DNA of 64,000 bases from Rhodoferax aquaticus (GCF_006974105.1 NZ_CP036282.1:1178001-1242000), one strand, 5' to 3'; positions 19,350-28,474 are shown, counted from the first letter of the stretch. A program made the numbers and translations. The notes: generated by a model from the letters alone, not told the origin.

Positions 19350-20498
19350 ATGCCAAAAGTGCTCTTGGTGGATACGAATTTTTCGTCCACTCCCATCCAC
19401 GATTACTTGTTGCAAAGTGGCTACGATGTTTATGTCTGTGGTGGCAACCCGCTAGATTCCCTGGCGAAGTCGTGCAAGAACTACATCAACATTGATTATT
19501 CAGATACAGAGGCGATGCATGCCCTGGTCAAAACAATGAAATTTGATTTTGTAGTTCCCGGATGCAACGATCGCTCTTATCGCGCCTGCGCAAACTTGGT
19601 TGGCGACATGTATTTCGGCTTGGATTCCGCTGAAACCGAGCAAATCATCAACAACAAAGAACTGTTCAGGGCCTTTGCACTTGAGCATGGGTTGTCCGTT
19701 CCCCGTGTCGTTGCATCACCCCTCACACAAGACATTTGGCCTTTGATAGTCAAACCGGTCGATGCATACAGCGGGAGAGGAATGTCAATTATTTCCACAT
19801 CCGAACAGCACAAGCTTCAAAACGCCATCACAAAAGCGGAAACATTTTCAAATACAAACACCTGCATCATTGAAGAGTTCGTACAAGGGCAACTCTATAG
19901 CCATTCCGCCTTTTTAAGGAATGGCGACTTCCAAGCCGAATTCATCGTGGAAGAACACGGCACTGCCAATCCATTTGTGGTGGATACAAGTTGGGTCGTG
20001 CATGATTTCCCAGAAAAAATGCTGGAAAAAGTCCGGGCAGACATTCTCAGAATGGCAAAAGAGTTGCGCCTGACGGATGGCTTAATACATACGCAGTTTA
20101 TTGCCAATGACTCGTCATTCTGGTTAATCGAGGTAACACGGCGATGCCCAGGTGATCTTTATAGCAAGCTGATAGAAAGTAGCACAGGGTTTAAGTACAT
20201 CGAAGCTTACGTGGCACCATTTTTAAATCAGAATTTTTTCGCCGATAAGCAAAAACATCAATATGTCAACATATTACGGCACACCATTTCCCAGTCCGAA
20301 GAAAAAATATTCAATTCTATTCAATTTAATACACAGTTAAGAATCAATGCGTACATACCGTTGTGTATGCCAGGCGATAGAGTGAAGGCCAGTCCTTTCG
20401 GAAGGATTGGTCTTCTGTTTGCCCAAGTATCTGAACAGCAGGCGTTTCTCGCATTGCAGCAGAAAGTCCTTAGCCGAGATATCTATACGCTTCATTAG
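19350..20498 (+). CDS. ATP-grasp domain protein (carboxylate-amine ligase-like)
   Basis: A 382-residue protein. It starts with a pre-ATP-grasp domain (KVLLVDTNFSSTPIHDYLLQ), followed by the ATP-grasp core: NNKELFRAFALEHGLSVP, WPLIVKPVDAYSGRGMSII (ATP-binding lysine and glycine loop), IIEEFVQG, and FWLIEVTRRCPGDLY as the metal-binding end. Such enzymes join a carboxylate to an amine or thiol through an acyl phosphate. Next to a sugar aminotransferase it could attach an amino acid or other acid to the new amine (inference). It follows the methyltransferase gene after 4 bases. Base composition is clearly AT-richer than the flanking chromosome. Confidence 0.85.
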   Translation: MPKVLLVDTNFSSTPIHDYLLQSGYDVYVCGGNPLDSLAKSCKNYINIDYSDTEAMHALVKTMKFDFVVPGCNDRSYRACANLVGDMYFGLDSAETEQIINNKELFRAFALEHGLSVPRVVASPLTQDIWPLIVKPVDAYSGRGMSIISTSEQHKLQNAITKAETFSNTNTCIIEEFVQGQLYSHSAFLRNGDFQAEFIVEEHGTANPFVVDTSWVVHDFPEKMLEKVRADILRMAKELRLTDGLIHTQFIANDSSFWLIEVTRRCPGDLYSKLIESSTGFKYIEAYVAPFLNQNFFADKQKHQYVNILRHTISQSEEKIFNSIQFNTQLRINAYIPLCMPGDRVKASPFGRIGLLFAQVSEQQAFLALQQKVLSRDIYTLH

Positions 20499-20509
20499 GA
20501 AATGACTCC

Positions 20510-21577
20510 ATGCGCACACTCCGTGGTCAAACCCAAGGTCCTGTCAGGTTAGCCGTTGTCGGACCGGGCTTAATGGGAAAACGGCATATTGAGCTCATCG
20601 CAGCCAATGCCCAGTGTGAACTCGTCAGCATAGTCGCGCCAGAGCATGCATCGCATGAACAATTCGCCCATCAACTCGGGATTCCCCTGTACCACAGTAT
20701 CGAAGCAATGCTGCAATCCACCGCTCTGGATGGCGTCATTATTTCCTCCCCCAATGTTTTCCATGCTGCACAAGCGGCACTTTGCATTCATGCCGGCATT
20801 CCTGTTCTAGTGGAAAAGCCTATCAGTCACTCGGTTGAATCTGCAAGCCAACTTGTTGAGTTGGCAGATAAAAAAAATGCCAAGGTATTGATAGGCCACC
20901 ACCGCGCGCACAGTCCCCTATTGGCTGCAGCGCGGGACATCATCCAGAGCAAGGAGCTGGGAAATGTAGTCGGCATTATGGGAAGTGCGCTTTTTTACAA
21001 GCCATCTAGCTATTTTGAGGCTGGACCTTGGCGCCGTGAGATTGGTGGCGGCCCTATTTTGATCAACTTGATCCATGAAGTAGGGAATTTCCGGTCACTG
21101 TGCGGAGAAATTACTGCGGTGCAAGCCATCACATCTTCCGCCATTCGGAAATTTCCCGTCGAAGATACGGTGGCCATCAATTTTCAGTTTGCCAGTGGGG
21201 CGCTCGGCACCTTCCTTTTGTCGGATACCGCCGCGTCCAGCAGGAGCTGGGAACACACATCGCAGGAGAACAAAAGCTACCCTGCGACTGAAAATGGGGA
21301 GTGCTATCTGGTGACCGGGACGCGCGGATCGTTGTCTATTCCCAATATGCAACTTAGCTACTATGAAGGTGAACGCACTTGGTGGACACCACTTCAGCAA
21401 AAAATATGGCCCGTTGAAAGGCAAGATCCTCTCGAATGCCAGTTAAACCACTTTATTAAAATCATCCAGGGATGGGAGAATCCACTTGTCACCGCAAGAG
21501 ATGGCTTTGAAAATCTCAGAATTACTGAGGCTATAAAAGAGTCTTCATTAAGCCAAAAGATGGTTCAACTGAGTTAA
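20510..21577 (+). CDS. Gfo/Idh/MocA-family oxidoreductase
   Basis: A 355-residue NAD(P)-dependent dehydrogenase. It has an N-terminal Rossmann motif VVGPGLMGKRHIELI, then SSPNVFHAAQAALCIHAGIP and VEKPISHSVESA (the catalytic EKP), and a C-terminal domain with GHHRAHSPLLAAARDII and GGGPILINLIHEVGNF. Family members oxidise a sugar hydroxyl or reduce a keto group. Paired with a DegT aminotransferase it could make the keto group that is then aminated, as in WbpB/WbpE-type pairs (family knowledge; pairing here inferred). It is the last gene of the operon, 11 bases after the ATP-grasp gene. Confidence 0.88.
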   Translation: MRTLRGQTQGPVRLAVVGPGLMGKRHIELIAANAQCELVSIVAPEHASHEQFAHQLGIPLYHSIEAMLQSTALDGVIISSPNVFHAAQAALCIHAGIPVLVEKPISHSVESASQLVELADKKNAKVLIGHHRAHSPLLAAARDIIQSKELGNVVGIMGSALFYKPSSYFEAGPWRREIGGGPILINLIHEVGNFRSLCGEITAVQAITSSAIRKFPVEDTVAINFQFASGALGTFLLSDTAASSRSWEHTSQENKSYPATENGECYLVTGTRGSLSIPNMQLSYYEGERTWWTPLQQKIWPVERQDPLECQLNHFIKIIQGWENPLVTARDGFENLRITEAIKESSLSQKMVQLS

Positions 21578-21638
21578 AAATACCTACATATGCAAGTTTC
21601 ATGAATATGTAATTGAAAATACTGGAGCACTAATCGCT

Positions 21639-21743
21639 GTGAATGAAAGTCTATTTGGCGACTTGCCAAATCTTTATCTTGTCGTTGCGACAATTGAGGC
21701 TATTTATTTTATGGCGAGCAGAATTTTTTCACGCATTTCATGA
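21639..21743 (+). CDS. Possible 34-residue ORF or truncated gene start
   Basis: GTG start with GGAG about 10 bases upstream; the predicted peptide begins VNESLFGDLPNLYLVVATIE and ends in SRIFSRIS. It resembles the amphipathic beginning of a larger protein cut short by a recombination point. No family recognised. It lies just after the four-gene operon, in the gap before the convergent fkbM-type gene. Confidence 0.25.
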   Translation: MNESLFGDLPNLYLVVATIEAIYFMASRIFSRIS

Positions 21744-21773
21744 GAGCTTTCACAAAGCACTCCTAGAAAATCG

Positions 21774-22514
21774 CTATTTCGAAGCGAATATGTTGCAAAA
21801 ACGTTTGGTGCTTGTGTCCCTAGAGAACTCGGACCGCATTTCACTAACAGTCATTGCTCTTTGCAACCAGTCATCGATTATGACTATCTCTTTAAAGCCA
21901 AGTGACGCAATGAACTCCGGAAAGTTTTCTGGATCATAGCCAGCCGCTCTCATCCAAGTTGGCGCCCACTCTATAACCATTTTTAAATCCTTGCTTGATT
22001 CGATCATTTCTTTTGCCCCACTAAGCACCGCGACCTCATCGCCCTGCACATCGCATTTTAAGAAGTCGACTCTCCGTGACTGAGGTTCAAGTTCAAAGTA
22101 CCAATGATCTAGAGTTTCAATAGGAACGGTAATCTTTCGTGTATTTTGCGCAAATGGTGTCATCGAGACACCAGAATTTACATAATCTTCCGTCATGAAA
22201 AAATCGGTTGTTCCACGTCTATTGCCAACGGCAAAGTTAATAATTGACACATTGCCTAGTGTCGCGGTGTTGCCGTGCAAAATAGGGATGACTTCAGGAG
22301 ATGCTTCGACAGCAAATACATGTCCCGCTTCTCCAACCCATTGGGAGGCAAGCGTGGAAAAATAGCCAATATTTGCTCCAATGTCCAAAAATGTATCTCC
22401 AGGTCGGAGATATTTTTTTACATAACTGGTAGTCAGTGGTTCGAATGCATTGTAGATTTTTGCAAGTCTATCCGGCACTTCTATAAACAATTGATCGGAA
22501 ATTTCTATTTTCAT
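21774..22514 (-). CDS. FkbM-family methyltransferase
   Basis: A 246-residue SAM-dependent methyltransferase. Typical FkbM motifs are LRPGDTFLDIGANIGYFSTLA (SAM site), VFAVEASPEVIPIL, VPIETLDHW, and DFLKCDVQGDEVAVLSGA. Members O-methylate sugars or other small groups, often on surface glycans or glycosylated proteins. AT-rich codon use matches the operon at 17100-21577. It is transcribed with the second FkbM gene, 83 bases apart and on the same strand. Confidence 0.88.
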   Translation of the reverse strand: MKIEISDQLFIEVPDRLAKIYNAFEPLTTSYVKKYLRPGDTFLDIGANIGYFSTLASQWVGEAGHVFAVEASPEVIPILHGNTATLGNVSIINFAVGNRRGTTDFFMTEDYVNSGVSMTPFAQNTRKITVPIETLDHWYFELEPQSRRVDFLKCDVQGDEVAVLSGAKEMIESSKDLKMVIEWAPTWMRAAGYDPENFPEFIASLGFKEIVIIDDWLQRAMTVSEMRSEFSRDTSTKRFCNIFASK

Positions 22515-22597
22515 AGTTATTCTGTTTTGTTGGAGGATCAGGGCTCAAGCGTTTTGGGTTGGTTGAATTAAGGAGTTGTAGAGAGCGCTGATATGGT

Positions 22598-23701
22598 CTA
22601 GCGCTTTACTGGTACAAAATACATAATTGTTTCTGTCCAGCTTTCGGTGTAGTGGCGTAAAAATACACTGTATTCAGGCCAGCAATCCAGTACGAAATCG
22701 AGCGTCTTCCAAATATCAGATGGGGCGTGGTAGACAGCTATCGCTAATTTGGGATGGCATTTCTTTATATGCCAAGAAGCACCTTTGAGTGCATTTAATT
22801 CCCAGCCTTCCAAATCCATTTTGATAAATGTGGCCTCATCGTCCAGGTAGGAATCAATAGTAGTCACCTCGATGGAGGCATCGCCATCCGCCGATATCAA
22901 ACTGCCTGAGCCCAAATTGGATTTAAAGTGCAATGTGCCTGCCTTGTCGGATACGCCTTTTTCAATGAATTCAACAGAACGAAATGCTGCCAGTCTACTT
23001 TTGGCTAGCTGCATGTTTTCATGTGAAGGTTCAAACAATATTACCCTTCTATAATTTGGATACTTCAGGCAAAACAACTCTGTGGTTTCGCCGTCGAATC
23101 CACCCGCATCCACAAACACTTCATCGTCAATATTTAGGAAGTCTTCAAAGTATTGCTCTTTAGGTCGATATGTGTAGCCAGGTAGGGCTGAAGAATCGCC
23201 CGTAAGTCGGTACATCAGAACATCATTAAATACTTTTTGTGACTCTGAGTCTGCCAATCGTTCATAAACTGTCTGCCATTTCCCTGCGTGAATCGCCATA
23301 TCTGCTCTCGTTTGCGCGACAAAGTCGGGCAACGGTACTCGGTCTGGCAAGACCTTGCATAAGTCAGCGTATGACAGAATGTTTTTAATCCCAGAACTTT
23401 CAATACGGCGCATTGCAGTGGCTGGTCGTGAATTGGATACGCAATTTACAACGATTGAATCCTTCGCAACTTCATCTAATTTAAATACAGGCTTGCCTCT
23501 CCACGTTGTGCCAACTGGAGCATAGTCGTCAATAAATCCGTCCGAAGCAATCAACGCACTTAGCTGGCTTGATGACTCATTACGCCCGAAGAAATAGAGC
23601 GCTTGCTTACGGTTTTCAGAAATCAACGACAACACCAAAGTTCGAGTTTTTTCATCAACTGTCTGGCCGTAGTTGTTAATGACATTGTTAAAGTCAAGCA
23701 T
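22598..23701 (-). CDS. FkbM-family methyltransferase with long N-terminal extension
   Basis: A 367-residue protein. The C-terminal half is an FkbM methyltransferase: DDEVFVDAGGFDGETTELF, VILFEPSHENMQLAKSRL, EVTTIDSYL, TFIKMDLEGWELNALKGA. The N-terminal 130 residues carry a Rossmann-like pattern (ALYFFGRNESSSQLSALIASDGFIDDY, SIVVNCVSNSRPATAMRRI), seen in FkbM proteins that include a sugar-modification or binding domain. The ATG at 23701 is preferred over an in-frame TTG at 23713. It is AT-richer than the flanking chromosome and belongs to the same island. Confidence 0.87.
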   Translation of the reverse strand: MLDFNNVINNYGQTVDEKTRTLVLSLISENRKQALYFFGRNESSSQLSALIASDGFIDDYAPVGTTWRGKPVFKLDEVAKDSIVVNCVSNSRPATAMRRIESSGIKNILSYADLCKVLPDRVPLPDFVAQTRADMAIHAGKWQTVYERLADSESQKVFNDVLMYRLTGDSSALPGYTYRPKEQYFEDFLNIDDEVFVDAGGFDGETTELFCLKYPNYRRVILFEPSHENMQLAKSRLAAFRSVEFIEKGVSDKAGTLHFKSNLGSGSLISADGDASIEVTTIDSYLDDEATFIKMDLEGWELNALKGASWHIKKCHPKLAIAVYHAPSDIWKTLDFVLDCWPEYSVFLRHYTESWTETIMYFVPVKR

Positions 23702-23754
23702 GCCTATTTCCAATCACTGTTGAAATATTGTTTTCGATTTGCTCAAACTTCGAG

Positions 23755-24297
23755 TTAAGTTATTGCCTGAGGCATAGTACTGTTCGAGCCAGACAAAAAT
23801 ACGTCCATAGACTTTGCTGGTAAATGTTGGCGCCAACGGTGCCACATCTTTCGGAAACCCACCCAAGCCCGATGGCCAGTGAAGTCGGTTTTTCCGGCCG
23901 CCGTCAGTGCGGGTACACCCATCCAAAGCGCATGAACTGTGCTGGTCCCTGCTATATAAGGCACGGGGTCTAGACGCCTATCTATCGCATGGTCGGGACG
24001 CACGTACGCCAAGGTTTCACGTCGCGCGACAAATAGGAGTCGGGCCTTGGGGTTGCTGCCTTGCGCAAACCCCTGCACCCTCTGATCGATAGAGCCTTCC
24101 TGCCCATCCGCGTCACCTATGCGAAGTAATGAAGTCGGCGCATCTATCCATAAACGTGACCACAACGCCACGGTGCTTGGGGACATTTTCTCGGTGAATT
24201 GCGTCTGCACCGGATGCCCTGCTGGGATCAGAAGGGGGCGCGTGACGTAGATTTCAGGAACCATATGGAGGGGCTGACTGGGGTCGCGTCAACAGGC
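23755..24297 (-). pseudogene. Decayed duplicate of the GT41 (O-GlcNAc-transferase-like) C-terminus
   Basis: An open frame of 169 residues keeps scattered GT41 pieces in the right order: QFTEKM, SPSTVALWSRLW, RRETLAY, VPYIAGTSTVHALWMGVPALT, and FRKMWHRWRQHLPAKSMD. Their intact counterparts in the adjacent gene are QFTEKL, TPESVALWAKLL, RRDIQGY, TPYGGGTTTYHALHMGVPTLT and FRTMWKRWCAGLPAESFD. Long segments between them are missing, including the N-terminal TPR region and part of the nucleotide-binding domain, so it cannot be functional as GT41. It marks the right edge of the AT-rich core. Confidence 0.7.
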
Positions 24298-26424
24298 TCA
24301 CGCATCAAACGACTCGGCAGGTAGACCGGCACACCAGCGCTTCCACATGGTCCTGAACGCGCGCGAAATACCATCGACCATGCGTTGTTGCTGCACTTGG
24401 GCTTCTTGGTGGAGTCTTACCTTTTCCGCCAAACTAGCGCGCACCGCAGCGAGTTCATGGAGGTGTTCGCTCCAGTAAACGCCCTTTTCTACAAAATGCT
24501 GCTCATTGTCTGCCGCGAATTGCTCGCAACCGTAATGGGTCAGTATGCAAAGGCCCAATCTGCGAGTGAGTGTGTCACCAAACAAGGTGAGCGTAGGCAC
24601 ACCCATGTGCAAGGCATGGTAGGTGGTGGTGCCCCCACCGTAGGGCGTAGTGTCTAGGCAAAAATCTACTTCTTGGTGCAAGGCCAGATAGCCTTGAATG
24701 TCCCGGCGAGGCTCGAGTCGCAGCCGTTGCCGATCAATGCCAAGCGATTCAAACGACGCGATGAGTCGGAGGTCAACGCCGTCATCGAAATTGACATCGC
24801 CTACCAAGAGTCGCGCGCTTGGCAATGCATGCAAAAGCTTTGCCCACAGTGCCACGGACTCCGGGGTAATTTTCCCGATGCGATTGAAGCTGCCAAGGGT
24901 CAATCCCCCATTGCGAAGCGCAGGCAAGGGCCCAGGATCAGGTAGCCCCGCCTCGGGTTGGATGAGGCCACAAGTGGGCAACCGTACAAGCTTTTCTGTG
25001 AATTGCTGCTCAATCGGGCTCTCGGGCGGGCACAAGACCTTGTCCACCAAGTAGTAGTCCATGCCAGTCAAACCCGTCGTGCCTGGATACCCAATCCAGC
25101 TGACCTGCACTGGTGCTGGCTTGCGCGCAAAGGCCAACAGTCGGTTGAACCGCGTGTGCCCTGACAGATCCACCAAGATATCCACTTGGTCTGCGAGGAT
25201 GGTTGCCGCGAGCGCTTCATCAGACATACCGGCAACGTGATTCCACTGCGCAAAGTGGCCGCGTATTTGCGTGGTCACCTCATCGACGGTAGCCAGCGTG
25301 TAGTAGGCGATCAGTGTCAGTGATGTGTCCTTCGCTAAACGCTCGAACATCGGCAGTATGAACTTGGCTACGACATGCGTACGAAAGTCTGGCGAGACAA
25401 ATCCGACCCGAATCACGCGCTGAGGGTTGCGGTCGTTGGCGTGCTTCGGCCAACTCTTGCGCAAAGGCGCCTCAAACACCTCTCCAAAGCGGCGGTGTTC
25501 TTCAAAGAGTTGCTGTGCCCCCACCGTAGCGTTGTGGCTTAGGCAGAAAAGCAAGTTCATGTGCGCTAGGGCGTCTTGAGGATCAATGCGCAATGCGCTG
25601 CGAAATGCGTCTTCAGCCTCCTGTAGCTTTCCCTGTATCGTGAGCACGCCGCCAAGGTTGTATTGATTCTCCGCGACGGTAGGTGCCAAGGCAACCGCAC
25701 GACGCAGGCATGCATCGGCACCCTTGCCCCCACGACCTTGGAACAGGGCCAAACCAAAGAGCTCCCAACAAAAGTTGTCCATGGGGCACTTAAAAAGCAA
25801 ATCAAGTGCTAACGCCTCAAGCGCTTGGAATTTCTCTTGGGCGAGTAGCTGTGTCGCTGCGGCTTGCTCGTGCATTTTGGTCTTGCTCGCGCGCAGGGCT
25901 TGGTACCTTTTGTCTGCTTTGCGTTTCAGGCTGGACGCGGCGTAAACGCCGCCAGCGGACTTTGACACTTCCATAGCCTCGGACAGATCGAGCAGGAGAG
26001 GAATGAGGGCTGTGGCGTATCCCGGTTTGTCAGGGGAGTCGTTCAAGACCGTCCATGCCTGCAGCAAGCACTGTGATTGGATAAGGGCATCTGCCAAATC
26101 CAAACGGAAAGACATGGACTCTGGACATAGCGCAAGTGCCTTTTTCAATAGCAGTACGCCTTGCTCTGGCTGCTTGGCATGCACGGCGAGTAGACCCAAG
26201 CGGTGATGTGCTTGGGCGTGCTCTGGGTCTTCTTGCAAGATGGTGCGGTAAAACTCTTCGGCCTCCACCAACATGCCAGCCCGGTGGTAAGACTCCCCGT
26301 GCTCTAACGCCGTTTGAAGCACCCGCTCCCGCGCGGCTCGCAGCGCATCATCGATGTGGCTAGGCACGCTCGGTAGTTCTTGCGCCACGTAAGAGCCTAT
26401 TGGAGCTGACTGCATGGAGAGCAT
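24298..26424 (-). CDS. TPR protein with O-GlcNAc-transferase-like (GT41/SPINDLY) catalytic domain
   Basis: A 708-residue protein with N-terminal TPR repeats (residues about 40-290; AEEFYRTILQEDPEHAQAHHRLG) and a GT41 catalytic region (about 340-705). Key residues are visible: the histidine in VGFVSPDFRTH, the lysine in FNRIGKITPESVALW that binds the nucleotide phosphate, and the loop DTTPYGGGTTTYHALHMGVP. Bacterial members transfer a sugar to Ser/Thr of proteins such as flagellin or adhesins. The FkbM methyltransferases next door could methylate the attached sugar. The acceptor is not in the window. The ATG at 26424 is the longest start; 26415 is also possible. Confidence 0.88.
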   Translation of the reverse strand: MLSMQSAPIGSYVAQELPSVPSHIDDALRAARERVLQTALEHGESYHRAGMLVEAEEFYRTILQEDPEHAQAHHRLGLLAVHAKQPEQGVLLLKKALALCPESMSFRLDLADALIQSQCLLQAWTVLNDSPDKPGYATALIPLLLDLSEAMEVSKSAGGVYAASSLKRKADKRYQALRASKTKMHEQAAATQLLAQEKFQALEALALDLLFKCPMDNFCWELFGLALFQGRGGKGADACLRRAVALAPTVAENQYNLGGVLTIQGKLQEAEDAFRSALRIDPQDALAHMNLLFCLSHNATVGAQQLFEEHRRFGEVFEAPLRKSWPKHANDRNPQRVIRVGFVSPDFRTHVVAKFILPMFERLAKDTSLTLIAYYTLATVDEVTTQIRGHFAQWNHVAGMSDEALAATILADQVDILVDLSGHTRFNRLLAFARKPAPVQVSWIGYPGTTGLTGMDYYLVDKVLCPPESPIEQQFTEKLVRLPTCGLIQPEAGLPDPGPLPALRNGGLTLGSFNRIGKITPESVALWAKLLHALPSARLLVGDVNFDDGVDLRLIASFESLGIDRQRLRLEPRRDIQGYLALHQEVDFCLDTTPYGGGTTTYHALHMGVPTLTLFGDTLTRRLGLCILTHYGCEQFAADNEQHFVEKGVYWSEHLHELAAVRASLAEKVRLHQEAQVQQQRMVDGISRAFRTMWKRWCAGLPAESFDA

Positions 26425-26541
26425 AGAAGTAGTGCTTGAGCCTAAATGTGTTCTCCGCAGAATACCCCCTATGAACTTGCCTTGCTGTGGGGAAAGCCCT
26501 GTCTTTAGGCCGCTTTTCTGGGGAGTCCACGGGCCGGAGAT

Positions 26542-27177
26542 TTAGCCCTTTATCGGTTTGATGGGCGTAATGGCATACGCACACCGCTGTCCCCCAGCCA
26601 GCACATGGTCTACACGCTCTACTTGGGCTTGTGGGCCCAGTGCGGTGCGAAAGACGGCGAGTTCTGAGCGACAAAAGCCTTGGCACTCTTTGGCTGCGGC
26701 GCAGATCGGGCAGTGGTTTTCTACGAGCAAGAAGCCACCGTCGGGCAGCACCTCGGCGTGGGCCATATAGCCTTCTTCCTCGCGCACCTGGGCCAGAGCC
26801 TCCACACGCTCGGCCAAGGTGCTGGTGCCCTGCATGCGCTGCGCGTAACTTGCCTCGCTGGCTTTTTCACGGGCGCTGATCAGTTGATCTAGGCCCGCTT
26901 CGCCGAATAGCGAGCGCACTTGGGCGATGAGCTGCAAGGTGAGGTCACTGTGGCGGTCAGGAAAGCGGGCGTGGCCCGCGTCGGTGAGCATCCAGTAGCG
27001 CGCAGGGCGGCCCACTTTGTCGGCACGGTCTTCGGCTTGCAACAGGCCTTTGTCTTGCCACGTTTCCAAGTGGCGCCGAGCGCCCATGGAGGTGAGGTTT
27101 AAGGCCAGCGCTAGCTGTTGGGCGGTAGCGGGGCCCCGGGTTTTGATTAAAAACAGTATGTGCTCAGCTGTGTTCAT
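26542..27177 (-). CDS. HTH regulator with C-terminal cysteine cluster (SufR-like)
   Basis: A 211-residue regulator. A winged helix is at the N-terminus (residues about 1-65; TAQQLALALNLTSMGARRHLE, GRPARYWMLTDAG). A C-terminal motif ENHCPICAAAKECQGFC with a further Cys near the end resembles the Fe-S cluster region of SufR-type repressors; cluster binding is inferred. The start at 27177 overlaps the stop of the upstream MFS gene by 4 bases (ATGA), so the two are co-transcribed. It probably controls its own operon through the paired palindromes at 28433-28500, in response to redox state, iron or a bound drug. Confidence 0.85.
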   Translation of the reverse strand: MNTAEHILFLIKTRGPATAQQLALALNLTSMGARRHLETWQDKGLLQAEDRADKVGRPARYWMLTDAGHARFPDRHSDLTLQLIAQVRSLFGEAGLDQLISAREKASEASYAQRMQGTSTLAERVEALAQVREEEGYMAHAEVLPDGGFLLVENHCPICAAAKECQGFCRSELAVFRTALGPQAQVERVDHVLAGGQRCAYAITPIKPIKG

Positions 27178-28424
27178 GGTCGCACCATAGCCGAGTTGTG
27201 GGTCACGGTGTGGGGGGCTTTGTCTATGGTCTTGTTCCACTGCGCGATGCGCCAGGCTGACCAAGCCCCCAAGACCGCGCCCAAGAGCAAAACCCAGCGG
27301 GTGTCAAACAAGGTAAGTACCGCGCCTGCCATGGCCATCAAGATGTTGGCAATGCAAAACGTGGTGGACAGCAAACCCATCACCGCCCCTTGCCCTAAGT
27401 GGCCAAAGCGCTCTGCGCACCACGCCGGCATGATGGCGTTGTAAAACGCATTGGGAACGGCAAACGCCACAATGGCTACCAAGCCCACCTGCGGCGAACC
27501 CAGCCCGACGGCCGCTACACAACTGGCTGTCAGCACAGCCCAGCGGCTGGCCTGCAGCAGAGGCACTTTGGGTTCATTGCGCCCGGCCACGGTGCTGGCC
27601 AAGGTCATGGCGCCGCACAGGGCCGCGGTGGTCCACGCAATGGCGGCGGCGTCAAACTTCCAAGTCTCCACCAGCCATAGCGGGTAAAACTCATAAAAAG
27701 CAGTAATGCCACAGGTGTAGGCCAGGTGCACGATGAACAAGGTGCGCAGTGGCGCGTGGCTCAGCAGCCGCAGCGAGTTTTCATGCTTGACCACCTGCCA
27801 CCAACCCGTGTGGCACATGCTGGGCGCTTGGGGCGCAATGGCAATAGCGGCGATGCTGGCGGTTACCAAGAGCGCAGCCACAGCCACCCAAAATGGCACG
27901 GTGACACCAAAGGGCAAAGTGAGTCCCGCCAGCAAGGGGCCGGCCAGCCAGCCCATGTAAAACGCGCTATTGAGCCAAGCCATGGCCCGCACGCGCAGGC
28001 TGCCTTCGAGTTGCTCGGCAAGCATGGCACGCGCCACGCTGCCATTGCCCTCCATGAGGCCTGTGACAAAGCGCGCCACGATAAACAGCGGGTAAGACTG
28101 CATCAGCAGCGCGGCAGCGGTCACCGCGTGGCCCAAGGCCGCCGCCAGTGCGGTACCCAGCAGTACAGGGCGCCTGCCGTAGCGGTCTGACAAAGGGCCT
28201 AAAAGTGCTGAGCCAATGAGCAAGCCCAAGGGGTTAATGGCCAGTGCCACGCTGAACAGCAGCTTGGGCGGCAAGCCCAAATAGTGGTTGAAGTTGTTGT
28301 TGGCCTCTGCCGCGAACAGCGGCGGCAAGATGGGGTAGGGCAGCGCCGCTCCCACGGTGGAGAACAAAGCCACCATGCAGGCGGCCATGATGAGCAGGGT
28401 GGTCTTGAGGGGCGTGCGTTCCAT
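27174..28424 (-). CDS. MFS transporter
   Basis: A 416-residue major-facilitator protein with about 12 membrane segments. The loop 2-3 signature GPLSDRYGRRPVLLG is intact, and ARFVTGLMEGNGSVARAM fits the drug/proton antiporter style of helix 4-5. The substrate is unknown; co-transcription with a cysteine-cluster regulator suggests export of a toxic or redox-active compound (inference). It is the first gene of a two-gene operon. Two operator-like palindromes lie immediately upstream. Confidence 0.9.
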   Translation of the reverse strand: MERTPLKTTLLIMAACMVALFSTVGAALPYPILPPLFAAEANNNFNHYLGLPPKLLFSVALAINPLGLLIGSALLGPLSDRYGRRPVLLGTALAAALGHAVTAAALLMQSYPLFIVARFVTGLMEGNGSVARAMLAEQLEGSLRVRAMAWLNSAFYMGWLAGPLLAGLTLPFGVTVPFWVAVAALLVTASIAAIAIAPQAPSMCHTGWWQVVKHENSLRLLSHAPLRTLFIVHLAYTCGITAFYEFYPLWLVETWKFDAAAIAWTTAALCGAMTLASTVAGRNEPKVPLLQASRWAVLTASCVAAVGLGSPQVGLVAIVAFAVPNAFYNAIMPAWCAERFGHLGQGAVMGLLSTTFCIANILMAMAGAVLTLFDTRWVLLLGAVLGAWSAWRIAQWNKTIDKAPHTVTHNSAMVRP

Positions 28425-28432
28425 GGTGGCTG

Positions 28433-28460
28433 CATTTGTAAACTTTATTGATTACAAATG
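28433..28460. promoter_or_regulatory. Operator-like palindrome 1 upstream of the MFS gene
   Basis: CATTTGTAA-N10-TTACAAATG, a perfect 9-base-arm inverted repeat ending 9 bases before the MFS start codon (minus strand). It shares the core GTAA-N10-TTAC with a second copy 41 bases away. Probably bound by the regulator encoded in the operon. Confidence 0.65.
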
Positions 28461-28474
28461 TAGCCGAAAACTCA

